A stretch of 44,440 nt of DNA from contig SLAA01000033.1 of assembly GCA_007127105.1 (NCBI GenBank), positions 1 to 44,440 of the forward strand, read 5' to 3'. Positions 8,544 through 16,570 of this stretch are shown here, one piece after another. A program made the translations under genes and the position numbers. Source of the DNA: Spirochaetales bacterium. Its GTDB lineage: Bacteria > Spirochaetota > Spirochaetia > DSM-27196 > SLAA01. The notes beneath the pieces are model-generated. The model made no database searches and was not told the DNA's origin. It worked only from the letters and a program-made list of their open reading frames with translations. The number at the start of each line of letters is the position of its first letter. Within the stretch, counting starts at the first letter, position 1.

Positions 8544-8927
8544 CTAGTTCGAGGGCGTTTCCTCAAACACTTCGGGAGACATGAGGCCGTTTAGATCGAG
8601 CTCCCTGTCGACATCGCCCTCTTCAACCTCCCACCAGGGAACGGCGTCACCCTGCTCCATACGGCGAGCAGCAGCAGCTACGTCTCCTGCATCCGGGGTG
8701 CGGTTCAACCAGGCAACACCAAATGACGACAGGAAGAACACCGCACCAAGTATCGATGTGGTTTTCGTAAGAATATTTCCAGAACGATTCCCGACCTGCG
8801 ATGCGCCGCCGCCGCCAAAGATACCGCCAAGACCGTCACCGCCCTCTTCTTGAACCATAACCAGAGCTATGAGTAAGAGTGCGCTCACCACGAAGAAAAT
8901 CAGCAGTAGAATAGACAAGAAACCCAT
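8544..8927 (-). CDS. secG: Preprotein translocase subunit SecG
   Basis: A 127-residue membrane protein. Two transmembrane helices (about 2-27 and 53-75) flank the Gly-rich cytoplasmic loop typical of SecG (EEGGDGLGGIFGGGGASQVGNR), followed by the conserved TKTTSILGAVFFLSS segment. SecG assists SecYE in protein export. An acidic C-terminal tail of about 50 residues (from TPDAGD on) is longer than in E. coli. It follows tpiA, an arrangement also common in other bacteria. Confidence 0.93.
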   Translation of the reverse strand: MGFLSILLLIFFVVSALLLIALVMVQEEGGDGLGGIFGGGGASQVGNRSGNILTKTTSILGAVFFLSSFGVAWLNRTPDAGDVAAAARRMEQGDAVPWWEVEEGDVDRELDLNGLMSPEVFEETPSN

Positions 8928-8963
8928 AAACTCGTTAACCTCACGTACTTGGTGCGTTTGTAA

Positions 8964-8979
8964 ACACGGTCAACCGTGT
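8964..8979 (-). promoter_or_regulatory. Palindromic hairpin in the tpiA-secG gap
   Basis: ACACGGT-CA-ACCGTGT, 7-bp arms with a 2-base centre, 3 bases after the tpiA stop. There is no U-run, so it is more likely an attenuator, processing site or protein-binding palindrome than a full terminator. Confidence 0.4.
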
Positions 8980-8982
8980 CCT

Positions 8983-9735
8983 TTATTGATCGAATCGGGC
9001 AATTGGGATGAAGTCCGCTGCTTTCAACGACGCTCCACCGACCAGAGCACCGTCAATGTCGGCCTCTGCCATTAATCCCTTGACGTTGTTCGGCTTCACC
9101 GATCCACCGTACTGAATAATCATGCTCTCCGCAGCCTGTGCGGAGTACAGCTCCCCAATTCGCCCTCGAACAATGCGGTGTGCTTCCTCCGCATCATCGG
9201 GTGTTGCTGTTTTGCCGGTGCCAATTGCCCAAACCGGCTCGTATGCAATAGTAACCCGACCAAGGGCCTTCTCGTCAAGCCCACGCAGACCTGAGTCGAT
9301 CTGATGTACCACAACGTCCTTGAGTTTTCCGCTTTCGCGCTCTTCCAGGGTTTCTCCAATGCAGAGAATCACCTCCAGGCCCTGCTCAAGTGCTAACAGT
9401 ACCTTGGTATTAATGAGCTCATCACTCTCTCCATATACATGTCGTCGTTCGGAGTGTCCCAGGATGACAAGCTTTACACCAAGATCCAGCAACATGCTTG
9501 CCGATATTTCACCGGTATGTGCACCCTCAAGCGCGGCTGCCATATTCTGCGCCGCTACCTCAATTCCGGTGCCTTCAAGGGCTTCAACTACCCCGGCGAG
9601 TGCGGTGAACGGTGGCGCTACTGCAACTCGATGTGGCGCGTTCCCAATTCCGTCACGCAACTCAGTAGCAAGCGCTCGGGCTTCGGCTACCGTTTTGTGC
9701 ATTTTCCAGTTTCCTGCAATAAATGGCTTTCGCAT
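8983..9735 (-). CDS. tpiA: Triosephosphate isomerase
   Basis: A 250-residue cytoplasmic glycolytic enzyme interconverting dihydroxyacetone phosphate and glyceraldehyde 3-phosphate. The complete catalytic set is visible: Lys11 in GNWKMHK, His94 in ILGHSERR, Glu166 in AYEPVWAIGTG, and the phosphate-binding IQYGGSVKP and GALVGGASL loops. The frame extends upstream to 9795, but ATG 9735 starts at MRKPFIAGNWKM and is preceded by GAAGGAAG. It is the third gene of the gap-pgk-tpiA block. Confidence 0.97.
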   Translation of the reverse strand: MRKPFIAGNWKMHKTVAEARALATELRDGIGNAPHRVAVAPPFTALAGVVEALEGTGIEVAAQNMAAALEGAHTGEISASMLLDLGVKLVILGHSERRHVYGESDELINTKVLLALEQGLEVILCIGETLEERESGKLKDVVVHQIDSGLRGLDEKALGRVTIAYEPVWAIGTGKTATPDDAEEAHRIVRGRIGELYSAQAAESMIIQYGGSVKPNNVKGLMAEADIDGALVGGASLKAADFIPIARFDQ

Positions 9736-9766
9736 AATTTCTTCCTTCAACTTAATTGAATACAAG

Positions 9767-9791
9767 ACCGGGCCGCGTGCTGCGGCCCGGT
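9767..9791 (-). terminator. Hairpin between pgk and tpiA
   Basis: A perfect 10-bp GC-rich stem, ACCGGGCCGC with loop of 5 and GCGGCCCGGT, in the pgk-tpiA gap. On the minus strand it is followed by CTTGTATTC, not a clean U-run. It may act as a partial terminator or as an mRNA processing or stability element. Confidence 0.5.
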
Positions 9792-9856
9792 GCATTTACC
9801 GTACTTCATGACGGCATGAACATTAACTTGTGCGTGAAGCGCTACAGTCTGAGCGC

Positions 9857-11038
9857 CTACTCCTCAAGCGCAGCAATACCAGGAAGCACCTTGCCTTCAA
9901 GGAACTCAAGCGACGCGCCACCTCCGGTGGAGACATGACTCATGCGCTCAGACAACTGGAACTTATTGGCCGCAGCAACCGAGTCACCGCCGCCTACAAT
10001 GCTCGTGCCCTGGCACTCCGCAATAGCCTTAGCAACCTCAAGTGTGCCACCGGCAAAGTTATCAAACTCGAACACGCCCATCGGGCCGTTCCAGAGAACG
10101 GTTTTGGCTCCACCGATGACTTCTTTGAACTTGGCTACCGTCTTTGGCCCGATATCCATGCCCATTTTGCCGTCGGGAATGTCAAGACTGTCTACTGCTT
10201 CGGGCTTGGCGTTCTCAGAGAACTCTGATGCCACAATGTGATCAAGCGGGAGCAGTAACTCCACCCCTTTTTCTTTTGCCTGGTCAATAAGTGACTTGGC
10301 GGTGTCGAGGTAGTCTTCTTCGAGGAGCGAAGAACCCACGGTATGGCCCATGACCTTAAGAAAGGTGTATGCCATTCCCCCACCAATGATCAGCGCACTG
10401 CAGTTCGGGAGTAGTGTCTCAAGCACGCCAATTTTGCTGGAAACCTTAGCCCCGCCGATAACCGCAACAAACGGTTTGTCTGGATTGGTTACAACCGGCT
10501 GAAAGAAGCGGACCTCTTTCTCCAGCAGGAAACCGGCATATGAGGGGAGAAACTTGGCAATACCCTCGGTTGAGGCATGCGCCCGGTGGGCAGATCCGAA
10601 AGCATCGTTGACGTATACATCACCCAATTTTGCCAGTTTCTCAGCGAAACCAGGGTCGTTGGCTGTTTCTTCCTTATAGAACCGAACATTCTCCAGCATG
10701 AGGATCGCGCCTGACTCTAGACCATCAAGCTCTTTCTCTACTGCGTCGCCGATAACATCCGAGGCCTGCTGAACGGGTCGGCCGATAAGTTCGGCCAGAC
10801 GTGCCGCGACCGGTGCCAGGCTGAAGGCCGGATCGGCACCGCCCTTAGGGCGTCCGAGGTGGCTCATCAGAACCAGACGGCTTCCTTTTTGCGCAAGCAA
10901 ATGCTCAAGCGTAGGAAGCGCCGCGCGGATGCGGGTGTCGTCGCCGACGACACCCTCTTTAATAGGAACATTAAAGTCTACCCGCACGAGTATGGTTTTC
11001 CCGGAAAGGTCGGCGCTTTGGATTGTCCTTAGTGCCAT
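9857..11038 (-). CDS. pgk: Phosphoglycerate kinase
   Basis: A 393-residue enzyme making ATP from 1,3-bisphosphoglycerate. N-terminal substrate-binding signatures are present: [28 protein letters not shown] and the [14 protein letters not shown] segment. C-terminal nucleotide-binding signatures are [36 protein letters not shown] and [10 protein letters not shown]. Length is normal for bacteria. A GGAAGGATT ribosome binding site precedes ATG 11038, 18 bases after gap. Confidence 0.97.
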   Translation of the reverse strand: MALRTIQSADLSGKTILVRVDFNVPIKEGVVGDDTRIRAALPTLEHLLAQKGSRLVLMSHLGRPKGGADPAFSLAPVAARLAELIGRPVQQASDVIGDAVEKELDGLESGAILMLENVRFYKEETANDPGFAEKLAKLGDVYVNDAFGSAHRAHASTEGIAKFLPSYAGFLLEKEVRFFQPVVTNPDKPFVAVIGGAKVSSKIGVLETLLPNCSALIIGGGMAYTFLKVMGHTVGSSLLEEDYLDTAKSLIDQAKEKGVELLLPLDHIVASEFSENAKPEAVDSLDIPDGKMGMDIGPKTVAKFKEVIGGAKTVLWNGPMGVFEFDNFAGGTLEVAKAIAECQGTSIVGGGDSVAAANKFQLSERMSHVSTGGGASLEFLEGKVLPGIAALEE

Positions 11039-11056
11039 AATAATCCTTCCTATTAT

Positions 11057-12058
11057 TTACGCGAGCTTTTTGGCGAGATCAACTACACGGCAGGAGTAGC
11101 CCCACTCGTTGTCGTACCATGCCAGTACCTTCACCATCTTGCCTATTACCATGGTGCTGTCGGCATCAAAGATAGATGAATGTGAGTTATGAATAATGTC
11201 TACCGACACAATCGGGTCTTCTGTGTACTCAAGAATGCCTTTCATGGGGCCTTCAGCTGCAGCCTTCATGGCGGCATTGACCTCTTCCTTAGTGACTTCC
11301 TTGTTCAGGGTTACTACAAGGTCAACGAGTGAACCGGTTGGAGTCGGTACGCGTACGGCCATGCCGTCGAGCTTACCTTTGAGTTCCGGCATTACCTTGC
11401 CAACCGCTTTTGCGGCGCCGGTGGTGGTCGGAATCTGAGAAACGGCGCAGGAACGAGCTCGACGGAGGTCACTGTGGGGTCCGTCAAGGATAACCTGGTC
11501 GTTGGTGTAGGAGTGAATGGTGGTCATGAAGCCGGTCTCAATACCCCAGTTGTCCTGGAGTACCTTTGCAACAGGCGCAAGACAGTTGGTGGTACAGGAA
11601 GCGTTTGAGACACACTGGTCTTCTGGCTTGAGGTCGTCGTCGTTAACACCAAGAACGACCATGCGATCAATAGAGTCCTTCGCGGGCACACAGAGGATCA
11701 CCTTCTTTGCCGGATACTTCTCATTCTTGAGGTGATCTCCGTAACCACCTTTCGGGCTTTCTTTCGAGCGGAACACACCGGTTCCCTCAACAACTACATC
11801 GGGTGATGCGCCCCAGGGAATGTTGGCAGGATTTTTCTCAGATGAAACGCGATACTTCTTTCCGTCGACGATGAGGTTTTCCTCGTCAAACTCAACCTTA
11901 CCAGGGAATTTGCCCTGGGTAGAGTCGTACTTCAGAAGGTGGGCCAAGGTCTTTGTATCGGTGAGATCGTTTACACCGACAACTTCAATGCCTTGCTCAA
12001 GAGCAATCTTGAATACGTTGCGACCAATTCGTCCGAATCCGTTAATGGCAATCTTCAT
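11057..12058 (-). CDS. gap: Glyceraldehyde-3-phosphate dehydrogenase, type I
   Basis: A 333-residue glycolytic enzyme oxidising glyceraldehyde 3-phosphate with NAD. Residues 3-13 form the Rossmann motif (AINGFGRIGRN) with an Asp in VNDL that favours NAD over NADP; the catalytic Cys155 lies in SNASCTTNC; RVPTPTGS and WYDNEWGYS are present near the C terminus. The frame opens at 12076, but GAGGAGG lies just before ATG 12058, which starts MKIAINGFGRIG. First gene of the glycolytic block, driven by a near-consensus promoter. Confidence 0.97.
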   Translation of the reverse strand: MKIAINGFGRIGRNVFKIALEQGIEVVGVNDLTDTKTLAHLLKYDSTQGKFPGKVEFDEENLIVDGKKYRVSSEKNPANIPWGASPDVVVEGTGVFRSKESPKGGYGDHLKNEKYPAKKVILCVPAKDSIDRMVVLGVNDDDLKPEDQCVSNASCTTNCLAPVAKVLQDNWGIETGFMTTIHSYTNDQVILDGPHSDLRRARSCAVSQIPTTTGAAKAVGKVMPELKGKLDGMAVRVPTPTGSLVDLVVTLNKEVTKEEVNAAMKAAAEGPMKGILEYTEDPIVSVDIIHNSHSSIFDADSTMVIGKMVKVLAWYDNEWGYSCRVVDLAKKLA

Positions 12059-12115
12059 GTGATCCTCCTCGATCAATTATCATAGAGTTTTCTCATCCGT
12101 CTTGATTCTGGTTCG

Positions 12116-12144
12116 ACTATAAAGAAAAAAATCTCGGATGTCAA
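12116..12144 (-). promoter_or_regulatory. Strong sigma70-type promoter for gap-pgk-tpiA
   Basis: Minus-strand TTGACA (12144-12139), an exact 17-base spacer with a T-run, and TATAGT (12121-12116). Transcription should start near 12109, giving a leader of about 50 bases with a GAGGAGG ribosome binding site. One of the two best promoter matches in the window. Confidence 0.8.
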
Positions 12145-12175
12145 CGCGGAACGGTGAATAAATCGTTAAGTTTTG

Positions 12176-12220
12176 CACGTTTGAACAAACGTCACGCTTG
12201 AACAAACGCCACGTTTAAGA
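12176..12220. repeat. 17-bp tandem repeat with palindromic core upstream of the gap promoter
   Basis: Two adjacent 17-base units, CACGTTTGAACAAACGT (12176-12192) and CACGCTTGAACAAACGC (12193-12209), followed by a partial third unit CACGTTTAAG. The first unit holds a palindrome ACGTTTG-AA-CAAACGT. The array lies about 30-75 bases upstream of the -35 of gap and just after the stop of the preceding TPR gene. No U-run follows, so it does not look like a terminator; a regulator-binding site is the simplest reading. Confidence 0.6.
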
Positions 12221-12261
12221 CTGCTTCACCCTCGCTGGCGACTGTATAGCAGGCATATGGA

Positions 12262-14250
12262 CTAGGGTAACAAAGCTCGGATTCGTTGAAGAAGGTTCTG
12301 GGTGCCATCAGGATCCGGGCCGGTCGGTGCCGGAAGCTCGGTTTTTGGTGCTAACACTGCGTCTCCCTGATTAATAAGATCGAAGAAGCCGTCGCGGGTG
12401 ACGGTACCTTCACTGACGAGATCGTCTACGCCACTTACTACGAAACGTCCGAGAACAGCATCATCTGCATAACGGTACTCCGGACGGTTCGGGGCCAGGT
12501 CAAAACTGCCAGCGCGTACCACAACTAACTCCATACCTTCCTCAACTCCGTCGAGTCGTCCTATGTTAACCAGGGCTCGTTCGAAACGTCGATGTAGTAT
12601 GCGCCCCCGAAGCGGCACGAGCTCGGCAAGTTGCAACGCAATTGATCGGTGGGACTCGAGCACCCGGTCGTTTCCGGCCCGCAAAGCTGACAAGCGTGCT
12701 ACTTCGGTGCCGGTGCTTGCACGGTACAGCACAAGATAGGTTCCAAAGTTGCGGTCAACCTCGTCGTAACGGACAATCGCAAAGTAGTCGTCTCCGGCGT
12801 TACGAGCGCGTGCGAAGGCATCGGCAAAGCCTGTGGCGCTGAAGGGGTTCGCAGCTACCGACAGTTGTTCATAGCGCAACAGATGTCGACGAAGCGCACC
12901 AACGAGCAGATCGTCGCTTCCAGGGAGATAAAGCTGATTCGCTCCGGTTAAGGTAAAAAGCGAGATACGGATCCGGTCACGTGGGGTGTCAAACTGAGAC
13001 ACGCCCCAAACCTGCGCAACTTCATCCATTCCGAGATGAGTAAAGGTTTCAATGCGATCCAGTAACTCACCTCGGTCATGTCCCAACTCACGTAAGACTT
13101 CAAGCTCCTGGAGGTAGCGGGCAGTACTACCGGCCAGCCGAAAGAGATTGGCGTAGGCCATACGCCCGTCGTAGTTGTAGGGGTCCAGCTGTAAACCATT
13201 GCGGTAACTCACCGACGCACGGTGATGATAGTTTCGTTCGGCAAACTCAGCAGCCCTGCGGAAATGATAGGCAGCAAACTGCGCACGTCGTTCGTCCTCC
13301 AGAGCTAACTCACGCAGGAGGATATCCTCAAGAGCTAGTCGGATAATCTCCCGGTCAGGGTTCAGCTCTACCGCAATTTCCAAGGCATCGATAGCGTCTT
13401 CAAGCCGGCCCCGCTTGTAGTCCGAGAGCGCGGCGATGTACCAGGCATCCGGGCTGTTACGTTCAATGCCAATGACTTGTTGAGTTGTTCCGACTGCCTC
13501 GGTGTATCGTCCTTGTTCATAGAAAATCCGTGCAAGCAGAGTCAACGCCTCGGTGTAATTGGGCGCAAGAGCTACCGCAGTACTCGCATGGCGCTCGGCA
13601 CGAGAAAGAAGCCCCCGTGCACGATAGTACTCACCAGCCAGCAGATGCACCTGAGGATTCTCACGGTGATGCTGCAACGCCGTCAACAGGTAACGTTCTG
13701 CGGCCTCACGGTCACCCTGTGCATCATAAAGTAAGGCCAAAGACAGGAGTCCACGCCGACTCTGCGGCGAAACCCGCAAAATATCCTCGTAGAGCCGTCG
13801 AGCCTCCGCTGACTTACCGTCGGCAAGTCGCAGCTCGGCCAGGCCAAGCTGTGCATCTACATTATTTGGTTCGCGGTTAAGAACACTTCGGTAGTGGGTT
13901 TCTGCTGCAGCCGGTCGACCACGCGCAACCTCCACCCGTGCCAATAACAGAAGGTAAGCGGGGCGGTTTCCTGCAAGTTGTTGAGAACGATTAAGATACT
14001 CCTCGGCTACCTCTGGTTCGTTGAGCTCGAGATAGGCCTCGGCAGTACCGAGAAGCGCTTCAAGATATCGTGGATTCGTCTCCAAGGCTCTTGAAAACAA
14101 CTCAATAGCCTCGAAATAGTTACCCTCAACGAGCGCACGCCTTCCTGCCTGCTCGGACTCGCGAGGTGATGCTCCAGCACTGGTGGTTATGAACAACATC
14201 ATAATCGCACCAACACATGTTACGAGGTATGGAGTGCGCTTACTCGGCAT
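12262..14250 (-). CDS. Exported TPR protein with C-terminal beta-rich domain
   Basis: A 662-residue protein. A signal peptide ends near residue 27 (Thr-Ser-Ala-Gly-Ala). About residues 32-400 are consecutive tetratricopeptide repeats with the canonical 34-residue spacing (for example GNYFEAIELFSRALETNPR, then ALLGTAEAYLELNEPEVAEEY). Residues 400-662 form a different domain, including a segment on gene-product display around LYLPGSDDLLVGALRRHL and a beta-rich end (NIGRLDGVEEGMELVVVR, then VSEGTVTRDGF) that recalls FlgT/LpoB-type periplasmic domains; that resemblance is by eye only. Likely a periplasmic scaffold. It overlaps the upstream CorC-like gene by 11 bases. Confidence 0.75.
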   Translation of the reverse strand: MPSKRTPYLVTCVGAIMMLFITTSAGASPRESEQAGRRALVEGNYFEAIELFSRALETNPRYLEALLGTAEAYLELNEPEVAEEYLNRSQQLAGNRPAYLLLLARVEVARGRPAAAETHYRSVLNREPNNVDAQLGLAELRLADGKSAEARRLYEDILRVSPQSRRGLLSLALLYDAQGDREAAERYLLTALQHHRENPQVHLLAGEYYRARGLLSRAERHASTAVALAPNYTEALTLLARIFYEQGRYTEAVGTTQQVIGIERNSPDAWYIAALSDYKRGRLEDAIDALEIAVELNPDREIIRLALEDILLRELALEDERRAQFAAYHFRRAAEFAERNYHHRASVSYRNGLQLDPYNYDGRMAYANLFRLAGSTARYLQELEVLRELGHDRGELLDRIETFTHLGMDEVAQVWGVSQFDTPRDRIRISLFTLTGANQLYLPGSDDLLVGALRRHLLRYEQLSVAANPFSATGFADAFARARNAGDDYFAIVRYDEVDRNFGTYLVLYRASTGTEVARLSALRAGNDRVLESHRSIALQLAELVPLRGRILHRRFERALVNIGRLDGVEEGMELVVVRAGSFDLAPNRPEYRYADDAVLGRFVVSGVDDLVSEGTVTRDGFFDLINQGDAVLAPKTELPAPTGPDPDGTQNLLQRIRALLP

Positions 14251-15034
14251 TTCCCTTCACTTCCTTGCCCGCAACGATTTTGACCGTATTAATTTTGTGT
14301 CCGTCCATTTCCTGCACAATGAAACTCATATCACGAAAGGAAGCCTTTTCGTACTTAACCGGGATCTTTCCGAACAATTCGAAAACAAAGCCACCTAAGG
14401 TATCAAAATCTTCTTCAGGAATTCTGAGGTGGAGCTGTTCGTTGAGATCTTCGATAGACACCCGCGCGTCGCACAGATATACCTGGTCCCCAATAGTGAG
14501 AATGTCCTCACGTTCGTTGTCAAACTCGTCTTGTATTTCCCCGACGATCTCTTCCAGGATGTCCTCAAGACATACTATTCCGGATACACCACCGTACTCA
14601 TCTACCGCAACGGCAATGTGGACGCGCCGCTTCTTCATCTCGCGCAGCAGGGAGTCGAGTCGCTTACTCTCGGGAACGAAAAACGGGCGTCTTGCTATTG
14701 CCGGAACGTCCGGGGAGACGGCGCCGTCGCCTAAGTACTGCAAGAGATCCTTGGCATAGAGCACACCAACTACGTTATCGATAGTGTCTTCATAAATTGG
14801 ATAACGTGAGTAGCCAAACTCAGCGACTTTCTTCTTGATGTCGGCTATATCCATGGTAGTTGAGATAAACTCCACATCAATACGAGGCACCATTACCTCT
14901 TTGACCGTGGTGTCCGAAAGCTCCACGATACCACGAATCATGTCGCGCTTCTCGAGACTCAAACTGGGGTCAAGCCCGGCCTCTCGCCACTCATCTCGGC
15001 TGAACAGCTTTTTTAAAAAGCCGATGTCCTTCAA
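14240..15034 (-). CDS. CorC/HlyC-family CBS-domain protein
   Basis: A 264-residue protein lacking the transmembrane DUF21 domain found in full-length relatives. After an N-terminal helix, TVKEVMVPRIDVEFI marks the start of a CBS pair (about 45-180), with GYSRYPIYE and VDEYGGVSGIVCLEDILEEIVGEI as hallmark motifs. Residues 185-262 are the CorC_HlyC C-terminal domain (SIEDLNEQL, DTLGGFVFELFGKIP). The family has been tied to Mg/Co efflux (E. coli CorC); biochemical role here is inferred. It sits directly after ybeY with an ATGA overlap, the classic phoH-ybeY-corC order. Confidence 0.9.
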   Translation of the reverse strand: MKDIGFLKKLFSRDEWREAGLDPSLSLEKRDMIRGIVELSDTTVKEVMVPRIDVEFISTTMDIADIKKKVAEFGYSRYPIYEDTIDNVVGVLYAKDLLQYLGDGAVSPDVPAIARRPFFVPESKRLDSLLREMKKRRVHIAVAVDEYGGVSGIVCLEDILEEIVGEIQDEFDNEREDILTIGDQVYLCDARVSIEDLNEQLHLRIPEEDFDTLGGFVFELFGKIPVKYEKASFRDMSFIVQEMDGHKINTVKIVAGKEVKGNAE

Positions 15035-15522
15035 AACCTATACTCCTGCGCAAGTTGTTGTAAAATTGCTTCTTGGCGTTCCAGCATGCTGCGGTGTTGC
15101 TCTTCAGTATCGTGGTGACTGCCGGTCAAATGAAGCATTCCATGTACCAGCATGCGTTTGAACTCCGACTCAAAACTCACCTTATACTCCTCGGCCTGCC
15201 GACGGAGATACGGGAGCGCAAGCACAATATCTCCAAGAAGTCGCGGCATTTCTCCCTGCGTGTGTGACTGTTGAGATACTCCACTCGCCAGGTTCGTGTC
15301 ATCGGCGTCCTCATCCTGAGAGAAGGAAAGAACATCGGTGGCTTCATCTTTGTTTCGGTAGGTGGCATTTATCTCGCGGATTTTTTCATCGGTGCACAGC
15401 AGGATCGACAGCTCGTGATGTGGTTTTCCCAGAATTCGCAGTACAGCGTCTACAAAGGCAATGATGCGCTCTTCCTGCGCCGGTAAAGGAACGTCCTCGG
15501 CAGTTATTTCAATGGTGTTCAT
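15031..15522 (-). CDS. ybeY: Endoribonuclease / rRNA maturation factor YbeY
   Basis: A 163-residue cytoplasmic metalloenzyme of the UPF0054 family, involved in 16S rRNA 3' end maturation and ribosome quality control. The zinc site HGMLHLTGSHH gives His127, His131 and His137 in the H-x3-H-x5-H pattern, and the upstream NATYRNKDEATDVLSF segment is also diagnostic. An inserted acidic stretch (residues 70-90) lies between that segment and LLGDIVLA. It overlaps both neighbours by ATGA. Confidence 0.94.
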   Translation of the reverse strand: MNTIEITAEDVPLPAQEERIIAFVDAVLRILGKPHHELSILLCTDEKIREINATYRNKDEATDVLSFSQDEDADDTNLASGVSQQSHTQGEMPRLLGDIVLALPYLRRQAEEYKVSFESEFKRMLVHGMLHLTGSHHDTEEQHRSMLERQEAILQQLAQEYRF

Positions 15523-16481
15523 GAATGATCCGCGTCCGCCTCGTAGGCCGCAACAATTTTTTGCACAATAACACTTCTCACTACATCCTTGCCCGAGAGA
15601 AAGTTGATGTCGAGCTCTTCGATTGCGTTAAGCAAGCGCACGGCATGCAACAGTCCCGAGCTGGATTTCCGAGGGAGGTCTATCTGGGTAACGTCGCCGG
15701 TTATAAAGGCCCGCGACCCTTCTCCGATTCGGGTAAGAAACATCTTCATTTGTTCTTTGGTTGTGTTCTGAGCCTCGTCAAGCAATATCACACAGTCTTT
15801 GAGGCTCCGTCCCCGCATATATGCCAAAGGGGCAATCTCAATCATGTTATTGCTTTCCAGCTTGTGGAGCAGTTCTCCTGAACTCAGGTCTTCAATTGCG
15901 TCATACAGCGGCCGCAAGTAAGGGTTAATTTTTTGTGCGAGATCCCCAGGTAAGAAGCCAAGATTCTCTCCGGCCTCGACCACCGGTCGCGTCAAGACGA
16001 GTTTCCTCTTCTTTCGCGTGACGATGTCGTGCAGCGCAGCCGCCACTGCAAGGTAGGTCTTACCGGTACCGGCGGGGCCTATACAGAAAACCATTTCCTT
16101 GGTTTGCAGGCTGCGAATATAACAGGCCTGGGCATGACTACGGGGAGATATTGTGCGACCTATCCCGGGCAGCTCTATTCGCTGCTCAAGGAGCATGTCG
16201 GCCCCAAGAGTATCATTGTCCGTTACCGTTCGATATACGGACTGTATCAAGTCCACGCCAACGGTGATGCCCGCATACAGGTGCTGCTCAAGCCGCCGGA
16301 GTACCTCGGAGAAAATTCTCTGTTTTTCGGGGTCGGAGTCGCTCAGGTAAATCTCATTCCCGCGAGTAGTTACGCGCGACTGAAGGAGACTTTCCAAGTA
16401 GGCGATATTTCGGTCGTTTGCTCCGCATAGTTCGCCAACTATGTTATGATCCGCAAGAACAACTGTGGTATTTTGGCCCAA
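15519..16481 (-). CDS. ybeZ: PhoH family ATPase (YbeZ)
   Basis: A protein of about 320 residues with the PhoH ATPase core: Walker A GPAGTGKT (about 135-142), RPVVEAGENLGFLPGD, Walker B VILLDEAQN, and the TKEQMKMFLTRIGEGSR motif. PhoH/YbeZ proteins partner YbeY in RNA metabolism and are nearly always adjacent, as here. The N-terminal residues resemble a KH-like segment. Start: GTG 16487 opens the frame, but GAGGAG (16492-16487) would overlap that codon and lies 5 bases before TTG 16481, so the TTG is preferred. First gene of its operon. Confidence 0.93.
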   Translation of the reverse strand: MGQNTTVVLADHNIVGELCGANDRNIAYLESLLQSRVTTRGNEIYLSDSDPEKQRIFSEVLRRLEQHLYAGITVGVDLIQSVYRTVTDNDTLGADMLLEQRIELPGIGRTISPRSHAQACYIRSLQTKEMVFCIGPAGTGKTYLAVAAALHDIVTRKKRKLVLTRPVVEAGENLGFLPGDLAQKINPYLRPLYDAIEDLSSGELLHKLESNNMIEIAPLAYMRGRSLKDCVILLDEAQNTTKEQMKMFLTRIGEGSRAFITGDVTQIDLPRKSSSGLLHAVRLLNAIEELDINFLSGKDVVRSVIVQKIVAAYEADADHS

Positions 16482-16503
16482 TGCCACTCCTCATTCTAGT
16501 AAA

Positions 16504-16533
16504 AGTATAGTGCTGCCCCCGGCGAATGGTCAA
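16504..16533 (-). promoter_or_regulatory. Promoter for the ybeZ-ybeY-CorC-TPR operon
   Basis: Minus-strand TTGACC (16533-16528), 18-base spacer, TATACT (16509-16504). The predicted start near 16497 leaves a very short leader containing the GAGGAG ribosome binding site, which fits the TTG start at 16481. Confidence 0.7.
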
Positions 16534-16570
16534 CTAGCTCGTAACGCTTCATTTTTTGGGTGCTGCCGGT

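Noticed and set aside
12176-12220. Tandem palindromes as a terminator for the upstream TPR gene
   Set aside because: The best palindrome has only a 2-base centre and no U-run follows on the minus strand.
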